Notes under the pieces: generated by a model
Seen by the model: only the letters and a program-made list of their open reading frames with translations
Told to the model about the DNA's origin: nothing
Databases searched by the model: none
Translations under genes and position numbers: made by a program
Shown: positions 1 to 12,582 of the stretch, piece after piece
Numbering within the stretch: position 1 is the stretch's first letter
How the letters are laid out: each line of letters starts with the position of its first letter
Source of the DNA: Musa acuminata AAA Group
Lineage: Eukaryota; Streptophyta; Magnoliopsida; Zingiberales; Musaceae
Length of the DNA stretch: 64,000 nucleotides
Direction of reading: 5' to 3'
Assembly: GCF_036884655.1 (NCBI RefSeq)
Contig: NC_088339.1
Span: forward strand, 26,245,501 to 26,309,500

Positions 1-3000
1 ATGATAGATCATAAAGCTTTAGCATCTTGATGGGTGAGTGCGTAGACCCTTGCCTGACCTCCCCCTCTAGGTCCTGGTTATTGTTATCTAAATGTTTGGT
101 GTGGAGCTCGATATTGATGTTACTTCTATAGGTAGTCCTTCGACATGTGCTTCGATTATTGATAAAAAAAAGTATGCATGTTGTCTCATGGAACATGAGG
201 AGAAAACATGATTAGTCTTCCTATTGAAATTACATTTTATGACAACTTGATTATTGAGAGCTCCTGCTTGTTGATGGTTTAGAACTTATTCCCCCTTACG
301 TAGATGGTGTAGCACTAAAAAGTTACTTTTGATCATTCATTTGTTGTAATTCATTATCCAATTTTTTCACCATCAGAGGTCGATTGAGCACTTCAGCATA
401 TGTTGGTAAAATTAATATAACATCGGACTTTCTAATTGATGAACGAAGCCTCCTCTCAAAGTGACAAGACCTTTGATATTCATTAAAAGTAATATGTGAA
501 AACTATTAGGACAACTTAATAAAATAATGATCATATTTTATCACAGTCCTATTTCCCTAGTAGATGCTAAGTCCTTTTACTTTTCGAAGTGAACTGAATC
601 AAGGAAGAATTGCTCATAGTTAGCATTCTTAGATTAATCCTGCCTCCAACATTATTTTCCGCCTCCAACTATTTTCTCCTCTAAAATGAAAGAAGTGAAG
701 GACACATTCTAATTTTCCTACATTCGATAGCTTTAACTATTTTCTTTAATTGACAAATCCAATGATAAATAAAGATTGGATCTAGTTTACCCTCAAAAAT
801 AGGTGGTCCCAATTTTTTAAAATGATCTAAAGTATTAGAAGCTCCATCTCATTCTGATGCTCAAAGTAGCCTATAATAGTATTGAGGACTCAAATGTACA
901 CCATTTGGAGCATTGGCAAGTGCTAAAACACGAGGTGCATTTTGCAATGCGGGTAAGTTAGAACATAATCAATGATAGGTGCATGTAAGGACTTAGTTTG
1001 CTTTATGATATATGGATCTTCCAAGTTATGAATTGCTCGAATACCTCTCTGAGTACATAGGCTAGTAGCATTATAATCACAAGCACCCCAAGCAATAAAA
1101 CTATTGTTTTTTTAAATTTACTATATTACTCCTATAATAGGTCAAAGATAATCATTCATCAAAATCATTTAAAAGACACAAACACATGCAAGCTTTTTAG
1201 ACCATATTTTAATAATATAAAAATATATCACCTCATAGTTTTCTTCTATAATATCTTTCCACAAATAGATCCAAAGCTAAATAAATGAATATCACTTTAT
1301 TAGTATACATAATTTATAAATATTTATTATAATTTATTTATTCATCGAATCATAAGTCAAATGTAACCTTCGACATTGTTGAGAAATATAGTGATGATGA
1401 CTCAAAAATAAACTTAATTGGATTTACCTAGTAGTAGAGGAAAATCTGCCCTCCACTAAAATCCAATCTAGTTCTATTAGGAGTTTGTTCTAAAATCAAA
1501 AATAAAGAAATTTCAACATTATTAAGTATGAACTTCTATAAGTCAACTGTAAAATGAATATATAACTAAAAATCAATCATCTCATTGGCATATATCAAAT
1601 ACCTAAAGGAGTCCTCCTCCAATAGCAGATGAAGAAGCTTTATTTTATGGGATGAGTTTGTCTTCTCCAAAAAGCAAATGGACACAAATTTGTATCATAC
1701 TCCTGACAGTGAATGAAGTGGCATCACTTGTGTACTAAAGTGGAAACATGTTCCTCTCAACAATAGATAGAGAAACCATTCAACCACCATATGACTCGCT
1801 AATCCCCGAAGGAAATCAATTGACTTACCTACCCTTAGTAGGAAAATAATATTATTTCATACCGGACATATCTATATTGAGATAAAATAATATATTAAAA
1901 TATTTTCTTCAAACATCATTGATGAAAAATAATATCAATTAGTCTTCAATTGACTTGAACCCTAGTTCAATCAATAAATTAAACTTGATTTAATTAAAAC
2001 CTAGCTAAATCGATCTCTAATCCTCATTTAACCGGTCTAAAACTATCCTAAACCAATATAATTTAGAACAGATTAGGTTCAATAATCAATTAAATAGATT
2101 TGAATAAGTCAAATAAATTTAGAACTATCATCTAAACTAATCAAATTTAATTTGGTTTAATTAAAGTTTAAGCCCAAATTAAACAAAATAAGGGCAATAA
2201 GGTATACTACATAATACTAGACTATATTAGGCTAGTCCTGTACATTACACATCGATTGTATATGCATCATGCCAAACTAGTAAAGAAAACACATTTAAGA
2301 GGTGTAAACCTATCTTAAATCAAAAAAATTATAATTCATCCATAATCCATAATATAGGACACTAAAAAAGTATTAAAATATCATATGCAGTTTATAATCA
2401 TTCCCCATATCACTCGATACTTTCATGAAATAAAAAATTAACTCAAAATGACTAACAACAACATATAAATATACGAGAGTAAGAATTAATATAAGCATAA
2501 AATTAACCATTTACCATAAGTTCATATTTTCATAAAATTTGAACTTAACAATTCTAAAATTTAAAACATTAGAGATCTTTAACTTTGACAAGACATCAAT
2601 TCAAATTTGTCGATAATATTTCATTACAAGCAAGTGCACTTGTACAATAACATAACATCATGTTAAACCACTAAAAACTTATCCAAAATCTTCTAGCATC
2701 TATTGTTTTAGTCTAAAATTAGCATTTCAGTAAGTGATAACTAACTTGAAAAATTTATATAATAAGGGGAGCTAAAAGCTCAACAAGTAACTAACATGTT
2801 CGTGGCAAAGATATGATAGCTCATATAATTTTAATATCAATGTGGAAGTCATGGATACAAGAATCATACATATCATTTCATTAGATATAAGAATCATAAA
2901 TATCATTTTATTACATAATTAACAAGAAAGCAAAGAGTGACATCTAAGCTACTCTATATCAAGATGTAAGTCATTAACTCAAGAGAAGGGTCATTTGATA

Positions 3001-5100
3001 TTTTCTTTATTTCGTTCATAAAGGAGTAAAGATAATTAAGAACATATCAATGAAGTAAGAATAATTAAGAGCATATCAATGAGGTAAAGAGCATTTATGA
3101 GATATCAAGAGAACAAATAAGACTCATAACCTTAAGTGTCATATTTGATGTTTCATTCATTTTATTCATATCCAAAGAGTACATAATAACATATAAACAA
3201 TTATTTGGATAACTTATCAAAAGAACACAGAGGATGAAGCAAAATAATAACATAATATGATCTATTTATTTTTTAATGACCATTAACACAAATCTTCCAC
3301 GTTTGAATGAAGCCATTGGAGGCATTATAAGCCCTACACATAACTTTCTTTTTCATTTCTGACAAAATTTCATATTATCCCATAATTATTGAAGTACAAA
3401 AAGATATTGTGATATAAGAAAATTAGCATATGAAGCATATGTGAAACAATAAAAGCATATGTGCATATAAAACAATAAAAGGTAAATATAAACTTTTGTA
3501 TAACTCATTGATAAGAACTAATAACAAGAGATATAAGAGTTTAAAGCAATCAAGCTCAATTGAGGAGAGAATTTTAGTTGAATTCAAATTGAAAAAGATA
3601 GAAACAATCATAGATAAATTTGGTAATAAATATATATTGGCAGAATCTCTAAAGCATATTGCATGAGTTTTATGAATAATCAATCATGCTTCAATTTACT
3701 CAAAAAGGATTTTATTTGAAAGATATATAAGTTTATTCAAAAAGGATTTTATTTGAAAGATATATAAGTTTGCTTTCAGATGAAGTAAGTTTTGTATAAA
3801 TTAAACTTCTCAGTAGAGAGTTACAAGTAATTTAGTATAAAAATATCAAAAAAATTATCCCTATTTTGCATAATCTAAGTGATAAAATAAAATAAATATT
3901 TGGACAGACATTTATATTCCAAAATTTTCAAATAAGATATTGAAACAAAGATAAATGAGTGCATTTTCTAAAAAATTCAGTTTTACCTAAATCAGAATTC
4001 TCTAAAATTCTATATTAGCAAATTTGTAGCTCAAATGAGATTGATACCATTAGCATGATCAAAACTTTACAAAGTACTCATAATTAAGATGAAATAAAGA
4101 TAAAAGCTATAGGAGGGGTTAGAACACTTGTCATAAAAAAAATTTGATCCTCAAGCTCAAACAAAACTTCTTCTTTTTCTCCTTCAATTCTTTTCCCTTC
4201 TCTTCTCTCGTTTGTGTTAGGTTGCAACAAGGTTCTCATGATAAGTTTTTTTTATCCCTTTCTCCTTTAATTACTTAGATTTAGTTAACATAAAATAACA
4301 AATGATAAGCATACTTTAAGGGAACTTATGTGTTATTCATGGAAGCATAAGTGACACAGGTTAACTAGTGATGTAAGTACTTCACTTTTTTTTAACTTAA
4401 TATGATTTTTTTATAAATCATATTCAATTATAATGATTCATAATTAGATTCCTAGCAATAAGCTTTCAATATAAAATTATTTAATATAAGATAATTTTAA
4501 ATAATTTTTATATTAAAATAAGTAAAAAATTATGAATATAATAAATAATTTAAAAATAAAGGATATTACAGGAGTGGCTAGCTTATGAGTTGAGGCTTTA
4601 CCTCGGGTTGTGCCTGGTATATTGGTTGGGCCTAGTCTTGGACATAGCTTGTGAGTTATGACATGATCTATGGGTTAGACTTGATTTATTAGTTGATTTA
4701 ATCCGAATCCCTTAATTTTAAATTATGATATCATGGAATTATAATTAAGTATCTATTTATTAATAATAAGTCATTAAAACATAATGAATAATAACATATT
4801 AAAAAGATCAATTATATAAAATTAATATTATTAATCAAATATTATATAAATCTAATAAAAATCAAATATCATGTATTTAAAATAAAATTTAAAAAATACA
4901 CATGACATGAATAATTTTAACATATTTTAATAAAAAAATAAATTTTAAACTTTTAAAAGGATAAGAGAATATTTTAGAAACTTCATATAGCATGTTTTGA
5001 TGTAACAATAAAATTTTTAATATTTAAAGAAATAAATAATATTTTAGAATTATATATAATATATTTTAATTTAAAAAATAAATATTTAAATATTTAAAAA
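1..5100. other. AT-rich intergenic DNA, no gene seen
   Basis: About 5 kb of very AT-rich sequence with short degenerate open frames only and no protein family I can recognise in any frame. It holds small local duplications (for example near 2830-2920 and 3045-3085) and a 37-bp tandem pair at about 3698-3771. The density of A/T runs and the lack of coding periodicity suggest old transposon debris, but no terminal repeats or element domains could be identified. Confidence 0.6.
3698..3771. repeat. 37-bp tandem duplication
   Basis: A unit starting ATTCAAAAAGGATTTTATTT and ending AAGATATATAAGTTT occurs twice head to tail and is almost identical in both copies. It lies in noncoding AT-rich DNA and is probably a recent replication-slippage or unequal-crossover event. 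Confidence 0.8.
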
Positions 5101-5131
5101 AATAAAAAGAAGAAGAAGAAGAAGAAGAAGA

Positions 5132-5311
5132 GAGCCAAGGTTGCCGGAGTTCACAGGGAAGCACACAAGATTCATCTACAACAGCGACGATGAGACGGTA
5201 AGAGAAGAGGAAGCGATGGGTGGAGCGGCGGTGTCACCGAGTGCGTTGGTGTTGAAGGGCCTGCCTCGGCCGCAGGGGAAGCACCTGCGCTTCCAGGAGG
5301 AAGACGACTAA
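5132..5311 (+). CDS. Probable last exon of an uncharacterised plant protein with GKHxRF motifs
   Basis: A 59-codon open stretch ends in TAA at 5309-5311. It reads as acidic/basic coding sequence with two related motifs, LPEFTGKHTRFIYNSDDE near its start and LPRPQGKHLRFQEEDD at its end. GC content jumps compared with the AT-rich DNA before it. No in-frame ATG exists at its beginning; it follows a run of AAG triplets (5107-5130) and directly abuts AT-rich sequence, so it is either the last exon after a long intron or a 3' remnant of a gene cut off upstream. I know no function. I recall similar C-termini in unnamed plant proteins, but this could not be checked. The PAP3 locus begins about 400 bp downstream on the same strand. 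Confidence 0.45.
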   Translation, partial: EPRLPEFTGKHTRFIYNSDDETVREEEAMGGAAVSPSALVLKGLPRPQGKHLRFQEEDD

Positions 5312-5719
5312 GGGCAGTGCTGCCATTGCATTTTGGTTGTCTTTCTGTGACAGTGGCACGATGGATTCCAAATCTGATTTTTTATCCAATTTTGTGATGG
5401 CAATATAGGCTACAGATATGGATTTCAAGTAATCGCGTCCCCGACTCCGGCAGGCAACAGATCAGAGGAACAACACGAGCCGAGATTACCCAAACTTTGG
5501 CTGGGCCCCACAGGTGTTTTTCCTATAAGACATCCTCCTCTAGCCAATGGGGTGCTCTTTGTCCTCTGAACCTTGTCGGGACTGGGACAGGTAAGGGTTG
5601 TCTTCTTTTTCTTTTTATCTTGTTTTATAATAAATAATAATAAACGGGAACATCTTTTTCTGTCCCCTGCCGTACTTGCACGGCTGTTGTCACCTCACGC
5701 CCAGCCCGCCCCACCATGA

Positions 5720-8700
5720 CCCACGACAACACAGGTGGTTACCCTCCTCCCTTCCTCCCTCCCATCCTTGTCTTCGGCCTCTGCTTCTCCGAACCCTAAC
5801 AGACCCGACCGCCTTCTCTCCCTCCGGCCCAATACCCTCGCCCTTCCCTCACTCTCCGCCGCCGCCTCAAGAATCCGTATATCCTCCTCCTTCTCGGCCA
5901 CCTCCGTCCCAGGCCGTGACCCGAGAATCTCCGATGAGTGGGGGGGAGAAGCCCGAACCGGAGGCCGATCCGCCGTCGGCACCGGATACCCCTATAGACG
6001 AGGACGAATGGGGCATCGAACCGGGGGCCGCGGCGAGCATCACCGACGAGTGGGGAGAGAAAGCGGAGCCGGAAGTCGAGGCATCGGCGCAGGCGGATGC
6101 TCCCAAGGATGAAGACGAATGGGGGCGAGAGCCAGGGGGAGCGGAATATTTGTCAGGGAACGGAACCCCGGTGCCGTCCGATGATAAGCTTGAGGACTTG
6201 AAGCGGTGCCAGGTGGACTCGTTATATGGGACGGAGTTGGGGCTGAGAGCGTCGGTTGAAGATAGGGCCGAGATCCTGGAGCTGATCAACCAACCGGAGG
6301 CGTCGAATCCTACTCCGGCACCGACCGAGGCGCCGGAGCTTCTCGATGGAAATTGGATCCTACTGTGAGTTGTTTGGATTTCTGACCTTTGTTCTCCTGT
6401 TCCCTTAGAGATTCAGATTCATCAATATGTTGTTAGTCTTAGGAAATCGTCATAGTGGTTGCTTGAATTCACATCAGTTGCATTTGCATAATAAAAAGAT
6501 TATTTGGAAAATGGATATCAGGTACCTGCTTGAAACTAACTGTTCAAGATTGAACTCAATTTTATATGTCAATATGATATATTTACAGTGTGTAGGTAAC
6601 ATAACAATAGAGTTGAGTAAATGTAGCTTTCTGATATTGGCAATTTATTTGTGTCTATCAGAAGATCTGCTTGTCTGACTTGATGAGTTTTTAGTATTTG
6701 ATGTAGGATAATCTAAAAGGTGAACCTGAAATTCCTAAGAAGTTTATATGCAACTCGACGAACATTATGGCTAACCAGATTAATGCAAGTGAATACATAT
6801 ATGAACCATGAAAGATCAAAACTAAGCTACTAAACTGAGCTTGGTTGATTGTCACCACTGGATTACCAAAGTTTCAAAATCCATACCAAACAGTAATAAT
6901 GCTATGATGTCAGAAAGGAGGGGATATGAAGGAAACCATGCTACTTCAGGCTGGAAAATCTTTAGAGATCAATTTCCTGAACCCAACCATGGTGGATGGG
7001 TACTGCAGGTGCTGAAGCCAACACAGTGAATAATTTGCTCTAAAGTGATGAAATTCCTATGCATGCATAACACGATATCCATCTCATATTTTATAAACTA
7101 TATGTTCCATTACATGTTTGGTTTTTTTTCCCAGAAAATTAATTGACAACTTATTGAATCGTGATCCATTAGAGTGTTATTTGTCTCAATATTCAAAAGA
7201 AGTAGACTTTTATAATTAAGGCTTGAGGTTGTGCATTCTGCTTTGGCTAATTGTGAGTTACTTTTGATTTGCTTTAGGTACACATCTTTCTCTATGATTT
7301 TACCTCTTTTAGCAGTGGGGGTAACACCATTATTGAAAATTAAGAGGATATCTCAAGTTATTGTTAGCAAGACAATTGAAATTGTTAATGCCACAACACT
7401 CTCCAGCCCTTTTGCTACTTCCTCTTTTGGTGCTTCTGCTTCTTTTGAAGTTCAAAGTTCAAAGTTCATCCAGAATACAGGTATCCTCATATAGATCACA
7501 AGTGGCTTGTCATTGTACCTTTTCTTTCAAATAATTAGTAAGGCTGGGAAGTGATGATTGTCAAGGCTGAGTAGGTGGATTTATAAAATGAGTTGCTACT
7601 TCCTTTGATTATAGTGTATTTGTGCACTATAAATGTCCTATTTGGTCTTTTTAAGTCCAGCTACTGAGACTTGTTGTTATTGTCAAGCAAAACACAGACA
7701 TCGTGTTGGAGTAACACTCACTGGTCAGTTAACAGTTCTACTAGAATAGAAAAGAAGGGCTGACTACACTTATATGGAGTTTGCATATGTGTTTGTGTTA
7801 GGTAGGAATTGCTTTCAATGTTGGATTCTTGTAAGGATAGGATTAAGGTTGCACCCTTTTATGTTATGTTTGGATTCCTGGCACTCTGTGGTTTGTGAGA
7901 ACGTACAAAATTAGTTTTACATTGAAATCGTGCTCCGTATATCAATTTTAGAAAACGAATCCTTTGGTATCCTAATCCTCCCTGGAAGGATAATAAGAGA
8001 AGTGTTAAAATAATGAGCTGAAATTTAAAACTGGAAAAACTGTAACTGAAGCGATCCAAGAAAAGAAATTGGGCTATAATGAAAAAAGAAATGGATACTT
8101 CTTTCTCCTCTGGTTAGCGTTAACAAACCCACTTATTTTGGCCCCCGGACCCTGAATGTCATCACTTCTCTATATGTTTTCTTTTACCTACGTATTTTCT
8201 CTGAGGGTCTTCATACAGAATGTGTGTTATCATCTATCTGAGTGTTTGTTTAAGTTGATAACTTTGTAGTTCTTTCTGTACTTGGGTTGTCTCTGTGTCT
8301 TTTGTGAAGTGAAAATACTTGTGTAATGAATGTACTTCTATTTATTTTTTTATTCCATATTGTTATGCTTAGATGTTGCCATTGTCAACTGAATTCTCTG
8401 CTTGTTGCCTTTTGTTCGTTTCTGTAACTTGACCATTTTTCCTGTTTCAAATTCACCTTCTTCATGAAAGTTATAAAGATAGAAGCATCTGAGCATGTAT
8501 AGGTAACGGCAAGGAAGCTCAAACTTGTTCGTAGCTGTGCAGGTCCAGTTCAAGGAAGGAATTTTTCAGCCTCCAGAGATACCCCCCTCCCTGGATCTGC
8601 CAGAAAAAGTTGACGTCTTCGGGCATAAGATTGCTTGAAACCTGTACAGCAGACATGGAACCCCTTACAAGAGGCCGCTGCAAACATCGCCTGTTCCATC

Positions 8701-8859
8701 TCTGGCCAGCCACCTCTCAAAGTCCCACTGCCTGGAAATAGAGCGGCAGCCCGGCTTCTGACAACATACCTCGATAAAGATTTCAGAATCTCGAGAGGTG
8801 ACGGTGGCTTGTTTGTCCTGGCCAAAGAAGGAAGCCCGTTGCTAGATCAGCTGTCATGA
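5720..8859 (+). pseudogene. PAP3: Plastid-lipid-associated protein 3 / fibrillin (PAP3, FBN2-like), disrupted
   Basis: Fibrillins are plastid lipocalin-like proteins of plastoglobules and thylakoids that bind lipids and help in stress protection. Three exons are visible: about 5735-6364, 7278 to about 7480, and about 8535-8859. Diagnostic motifs are [43 protein letters not shown]...ASASFEVQS, VQFKEG, SISGQPPLKVPLPGNRA and LLTTYLDKDFRISRGDGGLF, ending SPLLDQLS. Three defects are seen. The transit-peptide frame begins with GTG at 5735 where ATG is expected, and TGA at 5717-5719 closes this frame upstream. The G run at 5940-5946 has seven G where six would join the transit peptide to the acidic DEWGEKPEPE repeat. 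Near 8628-8634 one base is missing, so the frame hits TGA after GHKIA. Only ATG 5934 opens the mature frame, and it lacks a transit peptide. Assembly error remains possible for the two indels. Confidence 0.85.
6365..7277 (+). other. Intron 1 of the PAP3 locus
   Basis: It runs from GTGAGT after the ILL codons to TTTAG before TACACATCT, and joins WILL to YTSFS as in other fibrillins. The phase is preserved, so splicing at this intron would still work despite the damage elsewhere in the locus. Confidence 0.8.
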
Positions 8860-11740
8860 AATCATTGGGAACATAAAGCAATGGTGCCTACCTTCCTGTT
8901 CTTTGATAGCATATTTTTGGGAATGGGGACTGCCATCACTCGTATGAACATCGATTTCATCGTCTTGCATGGGATCTGCAGATGTCGATTGGAATAATTC
9001 TGCATGTGTGATTTCCTCATCTACTTATCATGCAAATGATCATCGTATGAATTTCTTAATTTTGATTTATCATAGCAATTTCATTGCATTTTGCTTATCA
9101 ACATTTTGTGACCTCACTCCTGCTATATCAGTGAACTGCTGGAACATTAACATAATGAACCAAATGTTTCGGTTCATATTTAGGTTATCGGAGAAACAAT
9201 CATGTATGCATGGGTTCTTTGGTATATCAAACATGCTACCATATAATCTTTGTCTACTTGTCTGCAAGGTTCTCGCGAGGGGGAGATAAAAGGCCATTAA
9301 AGAAGAGGTGGAATGGGAGCGAAGTAGACCTTCAAGTCAAAGGACACGAGTGTCATCTTCCTATTCTGCACCCACCACTCTTGACATCATCATCATCATC
9401 TCAGAAGAACTGCATTGCTGCCCCACAAGTCTCTCAGGTCTCATTCGAAACGCATGCTCCAATCCTTTTCCTATCTTCCATTTGATCGACAGTAAACATC
9501 TGTCTTGTCTTCTCTCAAAATTTGAGACTTTTTTTTTTTTTGTTGATAGAGAGACGGCTGCTGTCCATGAACGAAGTTGTTATCTTGATTGGCCGTGAAG
9601 TTTTTGCCCATAATAAGGGGATGGGAATGACAAGGTGGGGGGATGAATGACAGGGACCGGTAGGTTCCAAGTCATCTTCGTCATGCAGATCGTGATATAG
9701 CCCCATCAGTCATGTCGACTTCATCAGTAAATGCCTACGCTCTCAACCAGGACAGCTCCAATGCCACCAGCAAGCTCATCAACAGAGTTCGTCGATCAGA
9801 AGGCTTAACCGTTCGCCCAAAGAGTTGCACTACAATCTTATAGCATTCTTGATATGACCTGTCATAAATACTATCCCACAAGATTTCACTTTCATCTTAC
9901 CTATTAGAAGCACAAACCCTTCACCAGCAAACTTCAAATCCTATCCATCATCGAATCGACCTGACCAGAGGCGTTGTGAGGATATATATATATATCCGAG
10001 TCAATACCAACTCTGTTGCAACATCCTGAAAACTCCTCACAGGACCACCGGTAATGATCGTGCATGGGGCATTCTAGTGATTTTGACCCGTGTGATGTGT
10101 GTGATTCGCACAAATATTGATTGGATTGGATATGGTTGGATTGGCTTCGATAAGCATTCACCTATCACCCAACAATTTTTTTGAATAGATTGGTTCATCA
10201 GTTCGTATAGCCGAAATATTTCATTTCCATTGCAAAGCATAATAAACATTATGGGAAATCATATTTTCTTATTACCGCACACAAAGTGACCGAAAATGAG
10301 GGCGATGCTGATTCGTACACAAAATGCATGCGTGGAAAGATGACCCACAAAAAGAGACGGACATGTCGGTGGTGGACTAAATGGGTTTTGAGAATATATC
10401 AAGTGATACCAGTCTTTGGAATTCATTCATGCCACAGAAATTTTCGAAATTCCATAGATTTACTATCATGAAATTAGTTAAAAATTTTCTAAATCTCAAG
10501 TAACTCAAGTGTAACTCTCACCCTATCCAGAAGGACTTATAAAATAAAAAAATTAATTAGTTTCGAGAGTATGTAATTTGATAAGTCTTGACGAGTCGAT
10601 TAAAATATAATATTTAAATAATTTAATAAATATTTAGAAGATAATTAAGAAATAAAAGACTTTGGATAATTTAAAAGATAATCGTAATTTTGATAACGAT
10701 TGCCCAACCAAGTGTTGAATCATCACTTAACAAGTGTACATATAATTCGTATTACAAACTCATGTTTTTCAAATTGATAATCAAAACTATTTCAAAAATC
10801 CATCCAATCTTATGCTAAATGCCTATCGTTGTCACAAAACTTCATCATCTTATCGTAGTCATATCACTCTCATCATTTTCGTTATATTGCTTTGAACATG
10901 TTGCTTGTGAACAGGGGAGATGAGACTATAAACATTAATACTTAGTGAATACTCGTAGCAAGGTGGAGTAAGCTATGCTGAGACAGACTCACACGATAGG
11001 CAACGATAAGAGATATTTAAAATATTAAAAAATATAAAAAATATTAGATTAAAAAAATAAAAAATAATGATAAAAAAACCCTAAAAAAGAAAAATCATTA
11101 AAAGAAAAAAAAAAGGATCGGTTCTGTTGACTAAGATGTTGCAGCCGCACCAGCACCGTGAGTCATCACGGTATGTGACATTACACCCATGGATATGCCC
11201 GATCCATTGGGTGTACCTCGCGCCGAGAGGGTAGCAAATCAGCAAGTCCTCTGAAAGTTACGCCCAATCTCGTAATTGTACAGGGCAGCGGGGCGGGCCT
11301 TCGATCGTCATCAGACACCTCCCAACCGCAGCCGCAACCCCGTCCCTATCATTAAACAAAGCACGCGTGCGAGAGACGAAGAGACGACATCATCACGTGC
11401 ACCAACAGAACCCACCCCTGCACGTGCGACGCTCCAATCGTCCACTCTTTCTCCGTCTCTTCGCTTGTCGTGAGTCCATGTTTATCTTCACAAGCTGACC
11501 GTCCGATCGACATCAGACGGGCACAGATCGTTCGATGCACAAAACGAGCAAACACAATATACAATGAATGATAAAAGCGTTTTCCGAAGCAATCCAAACT
11601 CATTTTATCTCCCCAACGTGTGTTGGAATTCGGAGATTTCAGATTTATGGAGTGATTGTTAGTTGCTTAATATTTACAACAGTAGCAGCGAATACTAACA
11701 ACCCGATATAAACAGGGGGCGAAAAATCATCCACTCCTTC
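8860..11740. other. Intergenic region, no gene supported
   Basis: Mixed-composition DNA between the 3' end of the PAP3 locus and the convergent Cys-rich gene. Open frames here are short and show no family resemblance. A short TA run lies near 9985-9996, and two CACGTG G-box cores occur near 11395 and 11421, but no gene start was found next to them. Nothing else recognisable. Confidence 0.55.
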
Positions 11741-12427
11741 TCACCCGCGCCACAGCGGCGACCGCTCCTGCACCACCTTCGTCGTCGATTTCCGGTGCCG
11801 GAATGCCTTGATCGGGCTCGGGAAGTGCCACCTCCGCCCTTTCCCCCTTTCCCCATCCTCCCCACCGCCTGCGTCTTGCGAACGTCCCGCCGCCACGGAC
11901 CTCGATCTGCACAGCTTCCCGTCCGCCGGTTCTTCCCTCGCCGGAACCCTCCATAATGCCCGTAATAGCGCCGACCGCTTGCCTCCTCCTGGCCTTGGCA
12001 GCGGCGCCACGTCGCTGACTGAAGAGGCCGCGGATCTGGAACTGAGAAACTGGAAGCCGACCGATCGGGACCGCCGGAAGGCCGGTTCGCTCTCGATGAG
12101 TCGCGACACGGGTCCCACCGCCCCGATCCCCGCGCCGTCGCCTCCTTGTCCGCTGGATCTGGCAAGCTCGCTGGAGGAGAGGGAGGAGAAGGACGAGGAG
12201 GAGGAGGAGTTGGAGGAGGGGAAGCAGCGGCAGGGGCGGACGTTGGCGCAATCCGGGCAGAGGCGGAGGAGACGGTCACGTAGACAGGCGGGGCATACGC
12301 CGTAACGGGGCTGGGAGGGATGTTTCCAGCATTTCCAGCCGGTCTCGTCCGCCCCCACCGCCACCTCCTCATTCTCCCCCCACCACAGAACCACCTCCGC
12401 CGCCGTCGATTTCCGATAGCCTCTCAT
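11741..12427 (-). CDS. Cys-rich OCTOPUS/DUF740-like protein, function unknown
   Basis: An intronless 228-residue frame starts at ATG 12427. Residues 33-68 hold a Cys/His cluster (Cys33, His36, Cys45, Cys48, Cys57, Cys60, Cys66, Cys68) in the context CWKHPSQPRYGVCPACLRD followed by LCPDCANVRPCRC. This resembles the N-terminal Cys motif of OCTOPUS/DUF740-like plant proteins, which act at the plasma membrane in polarity and vascular patterning, though this protein is much shorter than OCTOPUS. A Ser-rich stretch follows. The basic C-terminus ends TTKVVQERSPLWRG, a tail I associate with small members of this family. A TATA-like box lies about 145 bp upstream and a CT microsatellite fills the leader. 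The family is recognised with moderate confidence; the molecular role is not known. Confidence 0.75.
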   Translation of the reverse strand: MRGYRKSTAAEVVLWWGENEEVAVGADETGWKCWKHPSQPRYGVCPACLRDRLLRLCPDCANVRPCRCFPSSNSSSSSSFSSLSSSELARSSGQGGDGAGIGAVGPVSRLIESEPAFRRSRSVGFQFLSSRSAASSVSDVAPLPRPGGGKRSALLRALWRVPAREEPADGKLCRSRSVAAGRSQDAGGGEDGERGKGRRWHFPSPIKAFRHRKSTTKVVQERSPLWRG

Positions 12428-12444
12428 CCCCCCGCCGCCCTGTG

Positions 12445-12447
<3 letters not shown>

Positions 12448-12482
<35 letters not shown>
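12448..12482. repeat. (CT)n microsatellite in the 5' leader of the Cys-rich gene
   Basis: About 17 CT units, reading GA on the coding (-) strand, lie 20 bp upstream of ATG 12427 and downstream of the TATA-like box, so inside the predicted 5' UTR. GA/CT leaders are common in plants and can bind BPC/GAGA-type factors. Confidence 0.9.
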
Positions 12483-12485
<3 letters not shown>

Positions 12486-12569
12486 CAAGCACTTGTCTGA
12501 TGGCAGTGACGTTGAGAGGTTTTTAGGAGGCTTTTGGGTGAGGACTCGAACACCCACTGCCCGTGGTCC

Positions 12570-12578
12570 TATTTATAG
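12570..12578 (-). promoter_or_regulatory. TATA-like box of the Cys-rich gene
   Basis: On the - strand the sequence reads CTCTATAAATAGG, a good plant TATA box about 145 bp upstream of ATG 12427. A start site near 12540 would place the CT microsatellite in the leader. Confidence 0.6.
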
Positions 12579-12582
12579 AGGC

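Noticed and set aside
11695..12372. Long overlapping frames opposite to and beside the Cys-rich gene
   Set aside because: High GC keeps several frames open; only the frame with the CxxH/CxxC cluster and the VVQERSP tail matches a family.
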